Shown: piece after piece, positions 12,420 to 26,200 of the stretch
Position numbering within the stretch: the stretch's first letter is position 1
Layout of the letters: each line of letters opens with the position of its first letter
NCBI RefSeq assembly: GCF_963678975.1
Contig: NC_089275.1
Coordinates: 20,046,467 to 20,110,466 of the forward strand
Direction: 5' to 3'
DNA: 64,000 bases
Origin: Dysidea avara
Taxonomy: Eukaryota; Porifera; Demospongiae; Dictyoceratida; Dysideidae
Translations under genes and position numbers: made by a program
The notes under the pieces: model-generated
Seen by the model: only the letters and a program-made list of their open reading frames with translations
What the model was told of the DNA's origin: nothing
Databases searched by the model: none

Positions 12420-14061
12420 TACAAATAGCTATCTTTATTTTGTATTGAGGGCCAGCGAGTGAAGATTAGCTTGAGGATGCATGTCATGTGTGAGCATATT
12501 TCTTAAATCTCCAGCTGACCAAGTCAGGACTGGTCATAGCACTACCACTGCACAAGTAGAAAGCAAAAGTTGCTATTCAAAATGTTACATGTGCCATAAT
12601 AATGATAGCTAGCCCTGAAGACTTACATTAATTACGTATATGTATGATTTCTGTCTTCAAACTTCTTTATTTTATGAAATCTAGGGCTTCATCTTGTGTA
12701 GTGATTGCCATGCATAGTAACAGCTGAATATTTGTATGAAATTACCAAACTATTCAATTAATATAATTCAATGTCGTAATTACATGATAGTGTATGTACA
12801 TTTGTAAGTGTTTTGCTAAAGTATTTTAGCTATGATAATTAAAATAGAGACCGCAGAAAAACAAAAGAAGCAAGAATCAAACCAAGTGTCATTTTTCAAC
12901 CATTATTGATCATAAGTAAAAATTCGTGCACCTCCTGATATAGCTTTAGTAGCCTAGATGTTGCAGATGCTTTATGCCAGTAGAAGTACGTATATAGAAT
13001 AATCCCAGAATGTGTTTGTTATGTTGTTATAGAATCTAATGTGAATGTTTATACATATAACTAATTGTTAGCGAGGAAGTTTACTTATGATGTGTTTTCC
13101 TTCCTTTCATACACATTACCTTTACAATTTTTCAAAAAGAATTACAGGATAGTTGCATCAGATGTCAGCATTAAGAGATCAACTTTTGGTGATATAACAT
13201 ATGGCATGTTTTTACTGGATTTCTGGAAATTTCTACTGGCTGTACAGCTAACAGTCATTGTTATGCAATATCATGAACTAAAATTTGTATATATTATGTG
13301 TAGATAACATTTGGTAGTACGTGATTCAAGGTCATGCAGTTATGAGGTAATAACAAGGATAAAACTATTGTTATCAGAGTATGTATGTTGTATGCCACTT
13401 GGGGAAGTTATCCGATAACAATGATTCCTTACAGAAGTAGTTTAATCAAACATTTCATTCCTATAGATTTTTCCAATTTTTTTCCTTTATATATGATTGC
13501 TTTTAATTTTGTTTTAATTATCTGGTCATGTATTGTCAACAAAGTATACAGTATATAGAGCATATAACTATTAATTGTATAATCTGTAAAAGATAAGTTT
13601 TGCTTATTCTATTTTTCCATATTCCACACTTTACAAACTCCCTTGTGTAGATGGCCAACAACTACGTAGCTATAGTCACCTCCATTATGATGTGATAATT
13701 TGTTGTAGTAACTGATGCAAACAAAGTTTTCAGCTACGTAGCTCAGTTGTTACCATAAGATTACAATAACACTTTGTCCTCCTCAAAGGATACATCTTAT
13801 TTTGCTTTTATGTACGTAAGTTGGTAAACATCAATTTTTTTGTTCATTTAATTTCCTGTATGACTAACTGCTGAGTAATTGTTACTTCAATAAGTGTAAT
13901 ATTTGTCATTCTTATTATTCCAATTATAAGAAGTTAGATTACTCAAAATCCCAAAACATACTGTAGTATGTCATAATCTTATTACAGTCATTCCTGTATG
14001 CCATATAGAGTATGGCATGGGTTGTTTGGTCAGTAAATGACTCCTTATATTATTGTTCTAG
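12420..14061. other. non-coding sequence
   Basis: No gene is supported here. CAACTACGTAGCTATAG near 13659 and an inverted GCTACGTAGCTCAGTTG near 13733 form a weak inverted pair that may be a decayed element. Confidence 0.45.
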
Positions 14062-14239
14062 TTTCCTGGCTTATGGTGTTAATGACATGATGGTCGGTAT
14101 ACATAACATCGTATTAGCCCATGCTGTCAGCCACCTTGTAGCAGGCTTGATACATGCACACCATGGCCACTTGGTGGTGGTATGGCTGATAGCAACACTC
14201 CTGGCCCTGATCATGTGGTGGAGACCATGGTCAGGCAGG
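14062..14239 (+). CDS. candidate exon encoding a His-rich membrane segment (P5)
   Basis: This is the best plus-strand exon by composition: clearly GC-richer than its surroundings, acceptor TTGTTCTAG, donor GTAAGC. One leading base then 59 open codons. Residues about 11-32 are hydrophobic with His (GIHNIVLAHAVSHLVAGL). HAHHGH follows, then a strong hydrophobic segment of about 18 residues (HLVVVWLIATLLALIMWW) and a basic end (RPWSGR), as in a membrane helix followed by a cytosolic positive patch. It cannot be joined directly in phase to the block at 9784, so an exon is missing or it belongs to another gene. I do not recognise the family. Confidence 0.5.
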
Positions 14240-14330
14240 GTAAGCAAGTCTCAAACGGCATTCCGGACCCCTTGCATTAGCTATAGTCTCAAGTTGAAAG
14301 CCAACAACAGGTCTTACAACATTATACATA

Positions 14331-14745
14331 CAGTGGAACCTCCCTTATCCGGACCTCTATTATCTGGGCACCTTCATTGTCTGGACAGCCCAAATTAGTC
14401 ATGTGGCTTGTAGTTTATTGACCATAATGAAGTTTGGTTTAGATGAAAGCAAAAGGAGGGAGCCTAAAGGCTGCTGTTTACCTGTTTGATGGCTTGTTTA
14501 TTCTACTACTAATAACTACCACTTGGTTGCTAGGTGATAATGCATTTTTACAGCCCAGGGGAGTGACCATGACTGCTCTGTAGTGACTTCACTAAACTGC
14601 ATGGCACTAACTGATAGCAATAACAACATTACTTGTATTTAAGTTAGTCACTTTAGCATAATAGCATGTTATTCTTAGTTATGGACATTTCTGAGATACG
14701 GACAGTAGTAGGTACCAGACCGCCCGGATAAGAGAGGTTCCACTG
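14331..14745. mobile_element. pogo/Tigger-like MITE
   Basis: The ends are CAGTGGAACCTCCCTTATCC and its near-perfect inverted copy (GGATAAGAGAGGTTCCACTG), and TA is duplicated on both sides (14329-14330, 14746-14747). CAGTGGAACCTC ends with a TA duplication are typical of the pogo branch of Tc1/mariner. At 415 bp it has no transposase frame. A related, differently ended element lies at 25172-25387. Confidence 0.85.
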
Positions 14746-15548
14746 TATACACATCATATATTCTGATGTAGGAGAGGACACTCTTGTTCCAGGACCAGCC
14801 TACAGCAAAAATCATCCACAAACAGACATTTTCACTTCTGAAGATTAACACATGACTGATTAAATAAATACAAATTGTGAATGTGTAAAGGAATTTAAAA
14901 AAAAACAACTACATGATCACTGAATTTCATATGGTATAGTACAACCTAGAATTGGATACTGCAATTGCAACTGTTTGTGTGAATAATTACCTGATATTCA
15001 CTAGGGTATGGAGTAGGCCTAGTATATGGAGGAGAGTCAAGCAAATTAACAGTGAAGTATCCAAGGGTGGATTTAGTAAGGGGGGTGCATGGGGGGCTGA
15101 AGCACTCCCCCCTCCCCCTTCCAAATTTTTATTATATTGTGCTAGATAGAAAGATAGTAGAAGCTACAGCCAGGCGCAGTTGCATCTAAAGCATACATTG
15201 CCAATGAAAACATGGTAAGAATAAAAAGAGAAGAGCTATATAATCTGTTCAAGGAATCAAGTTTGCTGTGAGGGCATGCCCCAAAGATCCCCTAGATAAA
15301 ACACACACCTCATGCTGACTGTGCTTCTCACACTGCTAGCTTAGCACTCCCCCTTGCCTCTGAGTATCAGCATAATCTGGTAATTTCATTGTGCATTAAC
15401 AAACCTATAGAGCATGTAAGTATATACTTTTATTAAACTGTTATCCCACTTGGGACTTGCGAGAAGTCTAAAATAAAACATTGGCATTAAAAACTGTTGA
15501 ACAATCCCAGACTCAGTGGTGACTTGAAGGTCTTTCGAATGTGTATAG

Positions 15549-15643
15549 GACCATGGCTACATGACTTCTTTTTTGTGTGGGCCTTTCTCCTTTTTTCCCC
15601 ATCCCCACACAAAAGGAAAATATGGTCTGGCTACATGAGACTA
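15549..15643. mobile_element. degenerate small foldback MITE
   Basis: CCCACACAAAAGGAAAATA followed by TGGTCTGG and GAGACTA matches the right half of the complete element at 52550-52626 (CCCACACAAAAAG, GCGGTCTGGGCACGAGACTA). The left half keeps only GTGTGGG with T-rich sequence. It is an older copy of the same family. Confidence 0.5.
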
Positions 15644-16724
15644 AGAAATTGGTGTGTTTCAGTTTAGGGTGGATAAACTGTACCTATAGTGGGTCACAAC
15701 ACTAATTTACATTACAGCTAACAGTATAATATTACAGTGATCAGTACAGAGATATACTTCATGTGATTTATAATTATTTCTATGATCAATTTTCTACTTT
15801 AAAATAATTATATTATGTAGCAGCAGTTAATCATATATAAAATATTATTGTATGTATTTTTAAAATTGATAGCAGTCCTGTGGTCTATTTTATATAATTA
15901 TATATTTCAAATTCGTAACTACAACATTATGATTATAATGTTTAGTGCAATCTGAAAATCCAGTCATCTACAAAGTGTACATGTATTAGGTAACTCCAAG
16001 GGATAGCCAGCACTGGTCATTGCACATGTGATAACGGAAGCATTAACACATGTAGTGACAGTCATACAAATCAAGAGTAGCTATTTACACTTCAACATGA
16101 TGTAAGTAATAGCATGTTTTAAGGGCTTACAATAGCCATCGTATTAAGCTAGAATCATTCTCTGAGTTCAGAATGCCTCAGTGAGTAGCCTGTTGGTAGT
16201 GTACATATATGTAAGAGTTTGTTGCATAATATAGTAATATTATACATTATTTGTGTATAAACTGATACAAGTGTTGTCATGGAGAAGCTTCCTGGGTATC
16301 AAGGTGTCACATTTCAGGGTGTCCTTTCTACAGACGTTACCTATTATGTACTCTTTGTGTACTCATGTATGTACACTTTAAAATGGATAGCTTCCTGGGT
16401 ATTAAGATGTCACATTTCAGAGTGTTCTTTCTAAGAGTTTCATCTTTATTATAAGGCAACAAAATGATTTGTTGACAATAATTTTGGCATGGGAAGCAGC
16501 AGAGTTGACATTCTTTTTCCTCTTGAGCTTAGGGATACTATTGACCCCAAATAACAAACCTGTTCAACCGATATACTATCTAGTTAAATAACTGCAGACA
16601 ACTACTCTATACAGGACTGTCATTATCAGCTAGGCATCAGCCAACTAGTTTAATTGAGCATAATTCATGCCCAAAGTATCAAGGATATTATTGTATGTCT
16701 TACAGTATGTATGTCATGCATGTA

Positions 16725-17030
16725 GGCTCAAGTCAAATATATGCTCAAAATTTTGCCCAAAGGATTTTCCCAAATTTTTTACAATTTGTGCTCTCAGTGT
16801 TCCCGTTATGTTTGCATTATAGGGTAGCAACATTTCTTACAATTATCTTGGAACATTTTAATCAGTGAATGCTCTATTAGAATATTTCACTACAAAGAGC
16901 ATTTTAGTACTCTGTTGCAGTTTCTACCAACTGCTCTATTAGAGAGTATCGATGGAATTAAGTTCCATAGTTTGAAATATCCACCTAATTAATATAGTAG
17001 CATTATGCTGGCATAGCACTCCTGCCCACC
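16725..17030. repeat. dispersed repeat, TATTATGCT/CTCTATTAGAG family, copy 1
   Basis: This stretch aligns by eye to 18220-18520 over its whole length. Shared blocks in order are GAGTCAAATATGCTC-like, TTTTGCCC, TAGCAACATTTCTTAC, a TCTATTAGA box, CTATTAGAGAGTATCGAT, and CATAGTTTGAAATATCC, ending GCATAGCACTCC. No clear terminal repeats or target duplication were found. Confidence 0.7.
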
Positions 17031-17313
17031 TCGTTGTTACTCATTGGTGAACAGAAATCAAGTCTATACATAAACACCATGATACTTGCTACACATGTGA
17101 AAACGTATGACTGTATCGGAGCTGCGCACATCTACAAACAAAGGTAAAATAACATCAAGACAATTACCTGAACATAGCATGTACGTATATATCACCTGTA
17201 TAGTGTGCAGTACATACAATATAATAGAAGATGGACACCGCAGAGGGATACACCAATCCTTTACATGTATACTTAGAGGTATAACTCTAGTTAACACTTT
17301 TAACTATACAGCC

Positions 17314-17319
17314 TTTATT
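17314..17319 (-). promoter_or_regulatory. polyadenylation signal overlapping the DNAAF1 stop codon
   Basis: On the minus strand the last codons read CAA TAA AGG, so the stop TAA (17317-17315) lies inside an AATAAA hexamer. No other AATAAA was seen in the next 200 bases downstream. A very short 3' UTR is inferred. Confidence 0.5.
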
Positions 17320-20300
17320 GGTATTTTTGTCTTAGTGTTTGTAGTAGGTCTTGATCTACAGTGACTGGATCCAGTGTTGAACCAGCTTTCTCAGCTAGTT
17401 TGGTAATCTCATCTCTCTGTTCTTCACTAATAACTTGGCCAGTGGAAATTGTTCCCTTTTCATTTTCACTGCTTGTGCATGGCAGATGGTCTTTAGCAGT
17501 ATGTTGTGAAGTGATTTCACAGCTATCAGCATCTTCCAAGTCTTCAATAACCTCAATTTTCATTTTTTCTGTACATGTTTTTGTAGTGTCATCATCACCA
17601 ATCTCTTCAATAAGTGGTTTGGTACGATGTGCCCATTCACCTCCGAATACAGTGGGTGATGATTCTGGTGGTTTAGAATGAAAGCTAGCAGCTTTAGTGA
17701 CATGTGACTCAGTTATGAAGAAGTTAGAGCTACCAGTGGGAGAAGACAGCATTGGGGGATTGTCAGTGGTTGTCTCTTCTATTTCTTCTATCAATGGTCT
17801 CCCCTTGTGTACTGGCTGTGTGGATGAAGTAAACTCTGAGGGTAACAGAAGTTCTGTAATTTGAGGTGTAGTATCCTGAGCAGTATCCGGAGCAGTACCA
17901 GTTTGTGTCATGTCCACAATCAGTGGTGCTTTAGTGACTGGACCAGTTGTTGTGGTGGTAGAAAAAAGACTTTGATGAGTGCCATGGCTGTCAACATCTT
18001 CCTCTTTCTTCCTTGGTATTAGCCACTCTGGTTCTTCACTAGGAGGTTGCTCCTCTTTACTTTTAATGGCATTAATAGAATCATCACTTGATGGTTTGTC
18101 TTCAATAACAGGTTTCACTGGTTCCTGTAACAATAAAATTTACTAAGTAATCTATTATAAGCATAGGTTAGCTATGTATACAGTTGATCTAGAAAGGTTG
18201 GCCAGAGAATGCCAAGAGCCCACTGGAGGCCTGAGTCAAATATGCTCATAATTTTGCCCAAAATGCTTTCAGGAATTTCCCAAAATTCTTACCTATTATG
18301 CTCTTCAGTTTCCCCCATTATGCTTGCATTATACTAGGTTAGCAACATTTCTTACCATAATCTTGGAACGTTTTAATCAGTAAATGCTCTATTAGAGTAT
18401 TTAACTACAAAGTGACTATTCTATTAGAGAGTATCGATCTATTTTCAAGGACTTAAGCTCCATAGTTTGAAATATCCGCATAGTAATTATGCTAGCATTA
18501 TGCTTGCATAGCACTCCAGCCTATTATGGTGTTTATTAGGCCGTTCCCTAGAGTCACGGCAGTCACGTGAATAAAAAAAACTTAGACAAAAAACCTAAGA
18601 AAAAATTTGACTAAAGTGAGGTTCAAACCCAGGACCTCCCATACTCTAGCCTAGTACTCTAACCACTTTATCCCAGCACTGCCAGCTACACTACACCCTT
18701 AGTATATATGTCATTCACGAAGAAGCCTATATACAAATAAAGAAGAAACTAAACCTGAACCCCGACCCTAACTCTAACTCTAAAGTACAAGACACGTTCC
18801 GTAAAGTCGAATGCTTGGGGAATATTAATAGGCGCATGCCCTAAAGTAGAATGCTCGGGGAATACTAGATGCGTGCCAACCCTAGCTCGCCTCAAACTAG
18901 GCCTGAGCCTATTATGCTTTTGAAATTGCCTATTATGCTTTTGAGCATTGCTCCAAAATTTCCCCTATTATGCTCCAATTATGCCCACTAGTATACCATT
19001 ATGCTCCAAATATGCTCATATAAAATTGTGTCTTGACTGCTCTATTAGAGTACCTAATGCATCTGTGAACATTCTATTAGGATATTTCATTATGCGGTGA
19101 CTGTTCTATTAGAGTATATCGATCTTCAACGAATCTTTTCTTCACAACGTAGCTGTAAATCTGATTTTTACCATGTTTGCACACTATCCCATTCTGCATT
19201 ATGCAAAATAGGCAGAGTTTCAGCTTCTCACATAACCAATGCACAAAAATTTTGCCTAATATGCTGGCATCATGCTGATGCTTTTGGCTTCCTATTATGT
19301 CCCAAATTATGCTGGCATAATTGGCGCAGGCCTACCTCAAACTCAACAAAAACTTACCTTCATACAACTAGTGTGTGAATTCTGGGTGACTGCACCATGA
19401 CATTAACAGCAAAATGTCCAGTCATGGTGCTGTGACTTTAGGCACAGTCTTATTATTATGCTGGCATATTTGACGTAGGCCTAGTGTCCAGTGTGAGGGA
19501 TGGGGGTGGAGTTGAGGGAAGGACTACAGCCCAAACTGACATAGTAAACAACAGAAAGACAACCATGCAAACGGGTGAACTATGTTGCAAAAAGGATACA
19601 GAGGGTTTGATAAAGCAAACTCAAAGGGGACTACCTACTGTTTAGATATGTGATACATTTGAGATAATTGTAAGGCATAACAAGTACATCAAACCCAGTT
19701 CACTCCTAACTGTATGTTCTATTAGAGTAAGTTAAGCTAGTACACAGTCCGGTCAGATTATATACAGGACATCGTGACACAATAACACACCTCATTGGAA
19801 CTGAGTTGCTGTTGCTGTTCAATACTATCATCCTCATCATCTTCCAAATCTGGAACTTGCTGGTGAAATAAAAATTCAAACACATATTATGCATCAATAT
19901 GGCTCCACATATCAATGCTTACAACATAGGCTTGGCATGTATAGAAGTCCATTACATGTGTATGCACACAACACACACCTACATACCTCTTCCCCATAAT
20001 CAAATATGCTAGTGGGAGAAACCAGTTGATCCTGTAAAACAAGTAAAATAGAATACAATGTCTACTACAACTACTAACACCAGCAATTTATAGTCGTTTC
20101 CACTATAAAATCACCTTGACCCTACAACCATTGAAACTGGGTTGTACGGTTAATAGTAGAGCGGCTTAGCTACCAAAAATGAGTAAATTGTGCACTTTGT
20201 GCAAAAGTACAAAACTTTGCACATAGTCCCTACCTACCATGAAGTGTATTTTGAGATATGGAGCCATCACAGATTTGACCTTTGGTATCCTCTACAGTTC

Positions 20301-20978
20301 ATTTTATGCTTGAAAATAGTGACCTTTGTCTATATATCACCCATACAACACTCAATTTGTTCAAACTAGGTGCCAAATTGAAGATCTTTAGCCAAGAAAC
20401 AAGTTGATACTTGTTGCAAGCTCATAGCATATTCCATTTCAAACTTATGGTAATTTTTACCAGCAGACAATTTATATAAATCCAACTGCCCATATAGAGT
20501 GTACCTTACAATGTTTGGGACCTTAACAAAATGGCCATAAGTATGGCATATCAAGACAGGTTGAGTTTGGTCTGTAGTGTGCAATTCACATACCTCACGA
20601 TCAGAAGAAGATTCTTCTTCGTCATTTTCTTCTTGGTTGTCATCTGTGGCAGTACCTTGCTGTGCCCTCTGACGGATCCTCTCCAACGCTGCAGTGTCGA
20701 TGACATTATGAACACGCATACATGTTCTACTGTTCTAGTGTAGTTACACAGTATGTATACACATCCATTGAAACTGTAGTCCAACAGTTACACACTTCTG
20801 TGGCACTAGTTCACATGTAGTAGCAAGCACAGAGTGAGTTCCAGACGTAGTTAAAAGTTTAAATCAGTTGTGTTGTGCTGATAAGCATTTTTTTGAAGAG
20901 TTAAATTTTCATAGAACCACTGTTCTTCGAATCATTTGAAAATTAAACTCCTTCAAATTAAACTTCTAACCTGTTATA

Positions 20979-21046
<68 letters not shown>

Positions 21047-23116
21047 GCGTGCGTGTGTGTTTATGTGTAAGGTGTGCATGAGTCTTTTATTGATCACGCA
21101 ATTACCTTTTATTATGTTACTATAAGTGCAAAATACCTTTGACTGAATCCATCATTTTCTTCATATCTTTGTTTATCCATTTCTCCCGCTCATCCTTCTC
21201 AGCTTCAATGCCACCTTGTAACCTACACAGGGCAGGTTACTATGCTACACTATTAGTAGAACTTTAGATATCACTGGGGAGTATATTTGGCCGTTTGTAA
21301 AGAGATGCCTTTAGTTAAGGGGTTTGTAAAATAGTAATTTGTAGTGTTGCACCAATAATTGAATTGGTTGTTGGAAAAATAATATATTATGGAACCATGA
21401 TGGTAAAAGCAGCAGATACAGAAATACATCTTATATTGTAGCACTACTACCACTATAAACAAGCTAAACAGGTACCTTATAATATGCTTGTAGTAAAACC
21501 TGCTGTTGAAGACAGCCCTTGCCTGCAGTAGTATTTGGATTGGCTACGTTTATTAGCTTGGAAATTTATCCAATATTGGTTATCGGAATAATACCAGCAT
21601 AATCTCATATTGGTGAAAAACACTAGTAATTTTGGGACCAAGAGCACTGTCTTAATAGGCTGTACACAATTCAGGGGTGCGAGGTGTGAATTATAGTCCA
21701 CTGGAATAAGGGCTCAGCATACAAACCTCTAAATGGTTGATATGCATAGGATGCCTACATTTTATACATAGAAAACTGGATCAAAGTACTGTATATGCTA
21801 CAAAGCTTTAAATAAAATGTAAAGTTGATTGTTCTGTTAGAGTATTTTGTCTACTGTAAACAAAGTGATCTGACCAGGCTTCACACCAACTTATGCACTG
21901 ACCATAATACTGACTGAGGACTTGCCACATTACACACTGTTCTCACCTACAAATAACACACCACACTTACCATGCTTCTGCACATGCTCTGTCCCTTGGA
22001 AACACTGGTCTCTCATCCAGGTACGTGAGGGATTTCTGTTTGAAGGACAGCACTTCAAGCACTTATCTGAACTGTCATAAGAACTTACAACAGAGGTGAT
22101 CATGTTCTTGCGATAGTTCTTGATCTTACCTAGAGCAGGATTTCCCATAAGGTAGAGAACACGCTGTATTGAGAAACAATAATGTATTTTTGACCAGTTC
22201 ATTCAACAACTTGTGACGTAGCGTACAGTGGAACTTTTAAAATAGACACATTGAAAACAGTGCCATAATCCTGACTCGGCCTGAATGTGACTAGCTTAAA
22301 CAGGTTCTGCTGTAATAGTGTACATTTCGACCCTTAATATCAGGACATATATATTTTTCACATACACAAATGTACTATAGAATAGTACAGGCCATTTTTG
22401 GGCCACAAGGGACATATTAACCAGTGAACTCTTATACAAATTTCTTGGTAGGAGATGTTGAGGTCCACGTGGCCACTATAAACAGGCTAGTCACTTACCA
22501 CACATGGCATGGCAGAGAACACATCAATTATACCAGGATCTTCCAAACGATTATGAGATAGATCCACACAGCTACAATAGAAATGGAAAAAGATAAAATG
22601 TGATGGGGCCTGCAAAAGCAGTACAAATTACACCCTTCAACAAAACCAGTCATATCTCAGTATTGAAATGAAATATTTCATTCTGTAACTTGTATCATAT
22701 AACCAATTAAATATTTAACAAGGGACTGAAGATTGTATTTCATTAGCATAATACCACAAAAAATTATGAGTCATGAAAATTTGAAGAAGTAGACAAATTT
22801 CATGTGCTCATGTACCCTGATTTTGCAGGCCTACTCACAAATATCCTTTCACAAATATCCTTTCACAGAATCAGTTATTAGGTACTTTTATCAATATAGA
22901 TTAGTCTACATGGTTTAGCACCATACATACCTTAATTTAGGACACTGCGCTAATTCCTTGACGTCATCAGCTGTACACAACCTGTTACGAGCCAAGTTGA
23001 GTGTGGTAAGAACAGGAAGACAACCTGGAGCAAAATAATTATAGCATACACAATGATTAATATACGTATGTACAGTATATTGTATTAGAGTACAATGAGA
23101 GGTGTGTAGTGTGCAC

Positions 23117-23213
<97 letters not shown>

Positions 23214-23231
23214 GTGTGTAGTGTGTGTGTG

Positions 23232-23267
<36 letters not shown>

Positions 23268-26200
23268 TATGTGTGTGTGCAGTGCGTGTGTGTGTGTGCA
23301 GTGTGTGTGTGTGTGTGTGTAGTGTGTGTGTGTAGTGTGTGTGTGTAGTGTGTGTGTGTAGTGTGTGTGTGTGTGTGTAGTGTGTGTGTGTGCGTGCGTG
23401 TGTGTGTGTAGTGTGTGTGTGTAGTGTGCGTGCGTGCATAGTGTGTGTGTATGTGTGCGTGTGTAGTGCATACAGGGTGTACATGCATTTATGTGAATGT
23501 GTGTTCTGAGTCGTGTTTGTACACCTTCCACGCATGCACATGTATTTGTAAATGTATTGTACTTGTTTACATGAGTATGTAAATGGCACTCAACCATACA
23601 GTAACATGTAGCACTCACTAAGGTTCTCCACTTTACTGATGGAGTTATGGCTGAGGTTGAGGTTGTCCAGATACTGGAGGTGGTCAAGGCTCTCAATCTT
23701 ACGAATCAGATTGTGATGAAGAAACCTATCAGGTGTGCACAAATTAGACTCAACAGTGATGATGTGACTCCCTTAAAAACACATCCACTATACAAACAAA
23801 AACCTTTGAGCTGCTAGTTGCCTACCCAGTTAAACTCTGTAATGTGTGCATTACTTAGGGTCTGGAGATGGTGCAAGTGGGTTTTAAATCCATAGGGGAA
23901 AGAATAGTATCTCGCAGGAGGCTGTACCATTGACACTCTCACAGGTGAAAGTGTGGTCACTTAAAATCTCCCCCTATTATGTTTCAGCAGGTTTCCATTT
24001 GGAAAAGTGAGCAGTAAAGTTACTCAGGTAAGGAATTACAGCTGCAGTAACCAGCTATCTGGGAATATGTAACTGGGCACTAAACCTGTGATTTTTTGGT
24101 TACCATGTCAATGCTCTAACCACTTGACTACTACCTGCCCCACACTATACACACAGTACACATGATTTGTAAGGAGTCACTGTTTGGGTTGTTACTACTG
24201 CACAAAATTAACAAAATTACTGCTTCATTCTATCAGTAGGTGAGGTAATATGACTGCATGGTGTGTCTACTCTATTAGAATATTTAACTATTATTTATTT
24301 ATTAAGGCTTTACAGCACAAGTGCTGAAGGTCTGTAGGACACTTGGTTCTACAGCCTATCCAGAGTTGTTACATAAAGTGTGTTTGAAAAGGTGGAGAAA
24401 GGATAAAAAATCCATCGACTGGACCTGGGCAGCCTTGAACCTGCAGCACGCTCGAACGCTTACAGGAGTCTGCCAGGCGGTCAGGATGTTTTCTCCTTGT
24501 CAATTTCAAGTATATATATCCATAGAAACTCTAGAGAGTGACTTATTATCCAAAGTACCCCTTGTGGAACCAAATGGACATTAGTTTATTTATTAAGGCT
24601 TTACAGCACAAGTGCTGAAGGTCTGTAGGACACTTGGTCCTACAGCCTATCCAGAGTTAAATTATCTTCATTTAAGCTCTCTTATACTGAGGCAGCTGCA
24701 AACTAGGGATGCAACAATAGATCGATATATCGATATATTGCAACATTTTCTATCACAATACAATATGTGTGATGAAACATATCGATATATTGCGTATAGC
24801 AATATATTGCTGTGTTACAATATATTGTGTAATATTGCAGGGTTGTAATGGGCTGTGGCTTGTGGATAATAAGCATATTCAGCTGCCACCCTCCTGGAGG
24901 GCGGGTATCAAAGCCACCAGAATGTAATTGTTGATGTTTTAGAAGCCACATATCCTAAACAAACAGTGCTGGTTGTAGTACTGCCTACTTGTACTGTATT
25001 ACCTATTTAATAACTGTTGGCCATTAACAGCTTTAGACTGGTGGGTGTACACCACACGACACTAATGCTATCTGCTGTGTCTAAATCCATGAGTTATTTA
25101 CACAAGTATAGCACTTCAACATCATCAAAGGCCCTAATCCAAATATTGCAATACAGCAATATATTGCAATACAGTAGACCCTCGGTTATCCAAACCCCTT
25201 TGTTCTCAGGCAATGATAAAAAAGTGTTTGGATAAGTGAATAGTTCGGATAATTGAAGCCCATACATTTATATACAGAGCTCCGTTGAAATACTCTAATA
25301 GAACGCACACCTATACTCTAAATACTCTAATAGAACAGTCATTTTCAATTCCGGATAAATGGGGGCTGGATAACCGAGGGTCTACTGTATTTTAAAGGCA
25401 ATACGCAATATGGTATTTACCCGTATTGTTGCATCCCTACTGCAAACTACAATATTGCATATTGTAGAATATTTAATTTTTGGTGACAGGTTAGTAATAA
25501 ATCACAGTCAATGCTGTAGCATGCAAAATACTTACAGACATCTCAGTTCCTTCTGGTTGTCAAGGTTTTCAAGCTTTTCAATCCCATTGCTCTCCAGCCA
25601 GAGGCACTTCAGTCCAGTGTACAACTCTAGGTTCTCAATGTGAGAGAAACCTGAAAGAAAACAAGACAGTGAATAATACTTCACATCCATGTGCAACTAA
25701 ACCTTATTATAGTGATCATGTCAAGTACTTTATACAGTAGGTGTGTTGTGTATAAACCACCTTACCCAAATTGCTTGATGCCAATTCAACTACATAGACT
25801 GATTTGAAAAAAAAAAAAAAAAAACCATCCCTGGTGGGACTCGAACCCACAACCTTTGAATTAGAAGTCCAATGCGCTAATCCATTGCGCCACAGGGACA
25901 ACCTGCAAGTAAGTTGTTTTGTATGTTTACATATTCACATTAGTAGAAGTATACGTTTTGTGGCAATTGTAAGCTTTCACCCATGAATTTGATATTCATC
26001 AGAAATCATGCACAAGTACACCTCATTATAGTGACCATATCAAGTAGGTCCAAAAACCCAAAGTTACCCAAACATATAAGTATTTTGTGAAATAAGACCA
26101 TTCATCCAAATTTGCAATCCCAAAGGAGGCTTGGTTCTCTATTTATCTTTACTAAACCAGTGGAGGATTCAGATAAGAGTTTCATACTCTGGGACATGGC

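Noticed and set aside
17361-17681. Plus-strand frame of 106 codons
   Set aside because: It is the antisense shadow of the last DNAAF1 exon.
22915-23696. Long frames of repeated Thr-His on the minus strand and Val-Cys on the plus strand
   Set aside because: They are translations of the (GT)n tract. Only the edges overlap real DNAAF1 exons, and those are in a different splicing context.
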